Shown: piece by piece, positions 39,169 through 42,353 of the stretch
Layout of the letters: each line of letters begins with the position of its first letter
How positions within the stretch are numbered: position 1 is the stretch's first letter
NCBI GenBank assembly: GCA_009377495.1
Contig: WHTZ01000056.1
Span: 1-42,353 of the forward strand
Length of the DNA: 42,353 nt
Reading direction: 5' to 3'
Source of the DNA: Luteitalea sp.
GTDB lineage: Bacteria; Acidobacteriota; Vicinamibacteria; Vicinamibacterales; Vicinamibacteraceae
The notes under the pieces: generated by a model
What the model was told of the DNA's origin: nothing
Databases searched by the model: none
What the model saw: the letters and a program-made list of their open reading frames with translations, nothing else
Made by a program: the position numbers and the translations under genes

Positions 39169-39186
39169 ATGAGCATTGAGCATTGA
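39169..39186 (+). other. Six-codon overlapping ORF created by a 7-bp duplication at the mqnE start
   Basis: The ATG at 39,169 is followed by two copies of AGCATTG (39,172-39,178 and 39,179-39,185), then ACAAG. With one copy removed the ATG would read M-S-I-D-K, the same N-terminus that the present TTG start at 39,176 gives. As it stands the ATG frame stops after five codons. GAGGA at ~39,160 is spaced well for the ATG but loosely for the TTG. Confidence 0.7.
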
Positions 39187-40300
39187 CAAGAGCTCACCCG
39201 TAGCTCTGCGTGACCGTCTTGATGCAGCGGGGCTCGGCGACATCGACGAAAAGCTGCGTGCGGGTCAGCGCCTCACGCTCGATGACGGCGTCCGGCTGTT
39301 CGAGTGTGACGACCTGCTCGCCCTCGGCTGGCTGGCCAACCGCGCGCGAGAACGCCGGCACGGTCGACGCACATACTTCAACCACAACCTCCGGCTCGAG
39401 GCCACCAACGTCTGCGTGGCGTCCTGTCTCTTCTGTTCGTTTGCGCGACGCAAAGAAGGTGACCCTGACGCGTACACGATGTCGCTCGACCAAGCCTGGA
39501 ATAAGCTGCGCGAGCGTGCCGATCAGCCCATCACCGAGATCCACATCGTCAACGGCCTGCACCCGAACCTGCCGTTCAGCTACTACACGGAGCTGCTGCG
39601 GGGCTTCAAACGTATTCGTCCCGAGGTCACGCTCAAGGCATTCACCGCGGTCGAGATTGCGTTCTTCGCAGATCTCTACCACATGACCGACGAGCAGGTG
39701 CTCCGCAGACTTATCGCTGCCGGCCTCGAGTCGCTCCCGGGTGGCGGCGCCGAGATCTTTGCCGAACGAGTCCGCCAGAAGATCGCGTCGGATAAATGTG
39801 GGAGCGAGCGGTACTTGAACATCCACCGCGTTGCTCATCGGCTCGGGATCAAGAGCAACGTGACCATGTTGTACGGTCACATCGAGCGGTACGACGAGCG
39901 AGTGGATCACATGCTGCGCGCACGCGCGCTGCAAGATGAGACGGGTGGCTTCCAGGCGTTCATCCCGCTCGCGTTTCACCCAGACGGCAACCGCATGCGC
40001 AAATTGCCTCCGCCGACGGCCGCCGACACGCTGCGCACGCACGCGGTCGCGCGCCTCGTCCTCGACAACATCGATCACATCAAGGCGTTCTGGGTGGCGA
40101 CGGGGGTCGATGTTGCGCAAACGGCACTCTGGTTCGGCGCAGATGACCTCGACGGCACCGTGCAAGAAGAGCGCATCTACCACATGGCGGGCTCCGACAC
40201 GCCATTCATCCTTTCAACCGGCCAGATCCGCAACCTCATCACCGCCGCCGGCTTCGAACCGTGCGAACGCGACACGATGTACAAGGTTTTGCAGGCTTAG
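39176..40300 (+). CDS. mqnE: Aminofutalosine synthase (MqnE), radical SAM enzyme
   Basis: Joins the enolpyruvyl-benzoate from chorismate to SAM to give aminofutalosine, an early step of the futalosine menaquinone pathway. The 374-residue protein has the radical-SAM cluster C80-x3-C84-x2-C87 (NVCVASCLFCSF) and the MqnE-type core ITEIHIVNGLHPNLPF, LESLPGGGAEIFAERVR, NVTMLYGHIE and GGFQAFIPLAFHP. The rare TTG start (39,176) follows a 7-bp duplication that has put the better ATG at 39,169 out of frame. It is divergent from the btuB riboswitch leader. Confidence 0.95.
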   Translation: MSIDKSSPVALRDRLDAAGLGDIDEKLRAGQRLTLDDGVRLFECDDLLALGWLANRARERRHGRRTYFNHNLRLEATNVCVASCLFCSFARRKEGDPDAYTMSLDQAWNKLRERADQPITEIHIVNGLHPNLPFSYYTELLRGFKRIRPEVTLKAFTAVEIAFFADLYHMTDEQVLRRLIAAGLESLPGGGAEIFAERVRQKIASDKCGSERYLNIHRVAHRLGIKSNVTMLYGHIERYDERVDHMLRARALQDETGGFQAFIPLAFHPDGNRMRKLPPPTAADTLRTHAVARLVLDNIDHIKAFWVATGVDVAQTALWFGADDLDGTVQEERIYHMAGSDTPFILSTGQIRNLITAAGFEPCERDTMYKVLQA

Positions 40301-40343
40301 CAGCCCGTACCCTTTCGTGTTAGGGGCTGGGCGCTTGGTCTGG

Positions 40344-40368
40344 TAGGGCGCCCTTTAGGGGCGCCAGG
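40344..40368. repeat. Single GTAGGGCGCCCTTT unit with palindrome
   Basis: GTAGGGCGCCCTTT followed by AGGGGCGCC folds as GGCGCCC (40,347-40,353) with GGGCGCC (40,359-40,365) around TTTAG. It is the reduced form of the repeats at 9,571 and 18,872 and lies 45 bases after the mqnE stop, where it may serve as terminator. Confidence 0.75.
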
Positions 40369-40370
40369 GC

Positions 40371-40410
40371 TTGCCTCCTCACATCTATGCCAGTATCATA
40401 GCTGGCTATG
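40371..40410 (+). promoter_or_regulatory. Promoter and palindromic operator of padR, probably leaderless
   Basis: TTGCCT (40,371-40,376) and TATCAT (40,394-40,399) are separated by 17 bases and the -10 box ends eight bases before the ATG at 40,408, so the transcript should begin at or near the start codon. TATGCCAG (40,386-40,393) and CTGGCTATG (40,402-40,410) form an interrupted palindrome across the -10 box, suiting autorepression by PadR. No Shine-Dalgarno is present. Confidence 0.55.
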
Positions 40411-40761
40411 GCAGATATTGATGCACGTATGCTCGATCGCGAGCTCAAGAAGGGCTCGGCCGAGCTGCTCATCCTCTCGCTCGTCGAGGCTCGCCCCCGC
40501 CACGGCTACGAGATCAGCAAGCTGATCGAGACGCGATCAGGCGGCGGGCTGCGCTTTCATATCGCGTCGCTCTACCCGCTGCTCTATCGCTTGGAGGAGC
40601 GGGGGTGGCTAAAGGGCACGTGGGTGGAGAAGGCCGGGCAGCGGCGACGCCGGTTCTATCGCCTAACGCCGGAGGGAAGGCAGGTGCTCGCGCGTCAGCG
40701 CCGCACGTGGCGCGCGTTTGTCGAGGCGGTCGCGCGTGTGACGGGAGAGGCACATGCCTGA
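40408..40761 (+). CDS. PadR-family transcriptional regulator
   Basis: A 117-residue winged-helix repressor of the short PadR-s2 type: MLDRELKKGSAELLILSLVEARPRHGYEISKLIETRSGGGLRFHIASLYPLLYRLEERGWL. The Y-P-L-L-Y-R-L-E recognition helix and a C-terminal dimerisation helix are present. It overlaps the following permease gene by eight bases. In acidobacteria such PadR genes are commonly paired with ADOP permeases and probably control them. Confidence 0.94.
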   Translation: MADIDARMLDRELKKGSAELLILSLVEARPRHGYEISKLIETRSGGGLRFHIASLYPLLYRLEERGWLKGTWVEKAGQRRRRFYRLTPEGRQVLARQRRTWRAFVEAVARVTGEAHA

Positions 40762-42353
40762 GTGGGCCGACGAACTGCGGTCGCGGCTTGCCGGGCTGCC
40801 CCTCACGCCCGCCCGCGAGGCCGACATTGTCGAGGAGCTCACCCTCCACCTGGAGGAACGCTATCGCGAGCTCTGCCTCACGCACGCGCCGGACGAGGCC
40901 CGCCGGCTCGCGTTGGCCGAGTTGGACGAGCCCGGTACGCTCGCTTCGCGCTTGAGTGCGCTGCGCCAGGCCCATGCGCATCCTGCGGCGCCGCCACTCG
41001 GAGCTCCGCACGGTTGGTGGCTGTCAGACCTCGGCCAGGATATCCGCTACGCCGTACGCCTGCTTCGCAAGCAACCCGCGTTTGCCGCGGCCGCCATCAT
41101 CACGCTGGCGCTGGGCATTGGCGCCAACACGGCCATCTTCAGCCTCGTCCACGCGTTGCTGCTGCAGCGCTTGCCGGTCGCCGATAGCGACGCCCTTTAC
41201 ATTGTTGGAAGAGGGTTCTCCTATCCCGTCTATTCTGACGTGCGCGACCACAACGACGTGCTCGACGGGTTGCTGGCTGTCGGCCTCATCAGCGCGAGTC
41301 TCAACACCGGAGACAACACACAGCTCGTGCGCGGCGCCATCGTGACCGGCAACTTCTTCGAGGTGCTCGGCGTTCACGCGGCACTGGGCCTCACCATCAC
41401 CCCACGAGACGACGTGACGCGCATGGGGCACCCGGTGGCTGTGCTCAGTCATGGACTCTGGCAGCGGCAGTTCGGCGGACGCCCCGACCTCATTGGCCGC
41501 ACGATCATCCTCAACGGCCACCCATTCACCGTCATTGGCATCACGCCGGCCGAGTTCGACGGCATCCAGCGCGGTGTCCGCAGGGATCTGTATGTGCCGA
41601 TGATGATGCAGCCGCTCATGCGGCCGCCGCGCGCGGCCTATTCTGGCGAGATGGATCCGGACCTGCTGCACGAGCCGGGCGGGGGCTGGCTCTATCTGGT
41701 CGGCCGCCTCAAACCCGGTGTGACGACTGCACAGGCCCAAGCCTCGCTGTCGGCGCTAACGACCGCGCTCGACGAGGCCCAGCGCCCAGAGCGCGCGCCG
41801 CCCGAGCAGCCGCTCGTCGTCGCCGTGACACCCCTGGAATCGGGCGCTCCCAATCAGCGGGCGCAGCTCGTCTCGGTGGCGGTGCTGTTGTTTGCCGTCG
41901 TGGGTGTCGTGTTGCTCATTGCCTGCGCGAACGTCGCGAACCTGCTGCTCTCGCGCGCGGCCGTCCGGCGCGGTGAAATCGCGCTTCGGCTCGCCCTCGG
42001 CGCCAGTCGCAGACGGCTCGTCCGCCAGCTCCTGACCGAGAGCGTCCTGCTCGCCGGACTGGGCGGTGGGATGGGCGTTCTCCTGGCCGCGTCGGCCGTG
42101 GCGGCGATTCGCGCCTGGCCGCCACCGCCTGGTGTGGTTCATCTCGCACTCGAGGCGTCGCTTGACGCACGGATGCTGACCTTCGCTGTCTTGCTGTCGG
42201 TGGCCACCGGGCTCATCTTCGGCCTCGTTCCGGCTCTCAGCGCGTCGCGACCAAGTCTGGTTCCGGCGCTGAAGGAGGGCGCGGAGACGACCGTCGAAGC
42301 GGGCGGACGTCGACGGCGGTTCAGTCTGAAGGACACGCTCTTGTCGCGCAGGT
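40754..42353 (+). CDS. ADOP-type MacB-like ABC transporter permease (3' truncated by window end)
   Basis: The frame is open from ATG 40,754, with GGGAGAGG just upstream, to the window edge, giving at least 533 residues of an expected ~800-900. It starts with the ADOP N-terminal helical segment (PEWADELRSRLAGLPLTPAREADIVEELTLHLEERYREL). Then come DLGQDIRYAVRLLRKQPAFAAAAIITLALGIGANTAIFS (first transmembrane segment), the MacB periplasmic core (VTGNFFEVLG, GHPVAVLSHGLWQRQFGG, LNGHPFTVIGITPAEF) and the FtsX-like helices (LIACANVANLLLSRAAVRRGEIALRLALGASR). It has no ATPase domain and no ATPase gene is adjacent, typical of orphan permeases. Substrate unknown. Confidence 0.93.
   Translation, partial: MPEWADELRSRLAGLPLTPAREADIVEELTLHLEERYRELCLTHAPDEARRLALAELDEPGTLASRLSALRQAHAHPAAPPLGAPHGWWLSDLGQDIRYAVRLLRKQPAFAAAAIITLALGIGANTAIFSLVHALLLQRLPVADSDALYIVGRGFSYPVYSDVRDHNDVLDGLLAVGLISASLNTGDNTQLVRGAIVTGNFFEVLGVHAALGLTITPRDDVTRMGHPVAVLSHGLWQRQFGGRPDLIGRTIILNGHPFTVIGITPAEFDGIQRGVRRDLYVPMMMQPLMRPPRAAYSGEMDPDLLHEPGGGWLYLVGRLKPGVTTAQAQASLSALTTALDEAQRPERAPPEQPLVVAVTPLESGAPNQRAQLVSVAVLLFAVVGVVLLIACANVANLLLSRAAVRRGEIALRLALGASRRRLVRQLLTESVLLAGLGGGMGVLLAASAVAAIRAWPPPPGVVHLALEASLDARMLTFAVLLSVATGLIFGLVPALSASRPSLVPALKEGAETTVEAGGRRRRFSLKDTLLSRR

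Noticed and set aside
1..42353. tRNA or rRNA genes
   Set aside because: No cloverleaf with a GTTCRANNC-type T-arm or conserved rRNA segment was recognised by eye; a covariance search was not possible here.

Overview
The window is a GC-rich (well over 60% by eye), densely coded chromosomal segment. It most resembles an acidobacterium of the Vicinamibacteria type. The clues are a PadR regulator overlapping a MacB-like permease with the extra N-terminal segment of the acidobacterial ADOP family, a large VPS10/Asp-box secreted protein, TonB receptors with carboxypeptidase-regulatory-like N-termini, futalosine-route menaquinone genes (mqnD, mqnE), and GC-rich palindromic repeats between genes. No rRNA, tRNA, CRISPR, integrase or transposase gene was found. 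The phylum assignment is an inference.

Layout. 1-6,800: secreted VPS10/BNR protein, a zinc-ribbon-like hypothetical, FabI enoyl reductase, a BON lipoprotein, and a two-gene reverse-strand unit (PH-domain membrane protein plus FAD/NAD reductase). 6,950-9,760: a DUF5615-like PIN-type protein coupled to NagA, a DUF4097 lipoprotein, then two repeat families. 9,765-15,700: QueC-like ligase, phosphoglycolate-phosphatase-like HAD enzyme, DtxR-family regulator, UbiE/MenG methyltransferase, a hypothetical, a glutaredoxin read through an in-frame TGA (probable selenoprotein), a SIMPL-domain protein and RmuC. 15,709-18,345: TonB-dependent receptor.

18,399-22,839 is a sulfur-mobilisation and Fe-S locus. 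It holds a JAMM peptidase, a ubiquitin-like/E1-like/rhodanese fusion, an Rrf2 regulator with three cysteines, an IscS-like cysteine desulfurase and an A-type Fe-S carrier. 22,920-32,072 carries a secreted hypothetical, an Omp85-type barrel, two overlapping antiporter-like genes, a divergent pair of degenerate PDZ proteins and a ClC protein. 32,168-40,300 contains mqnD and mqnE flanking a five-gene reverse-strand cobalamin uptake operon (btuB, btuD, btuC, btuF and a PP-loop ATPase). The operon is preceded by a clear cobalamin riboswitch. The window ends in padR and a truncated ADOP permease gene.

The most notable observation is the 84-residue glutaredoxin at 13,226-13,480. Its TGA falls exactly at the first position of the redox CxxC motif, and a hairpin with bacterial SECIS geometry lies just downstream. 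Next is the ubiquitin-like/E1/rhodanese fusion with an internal Gly-Gly beside a JAMM protease, which suggests a sulfur carrier that may be released by cleavage. A repeat family whose GTAGGGCG end supplies the stop codon of three separate genes is also unusual.
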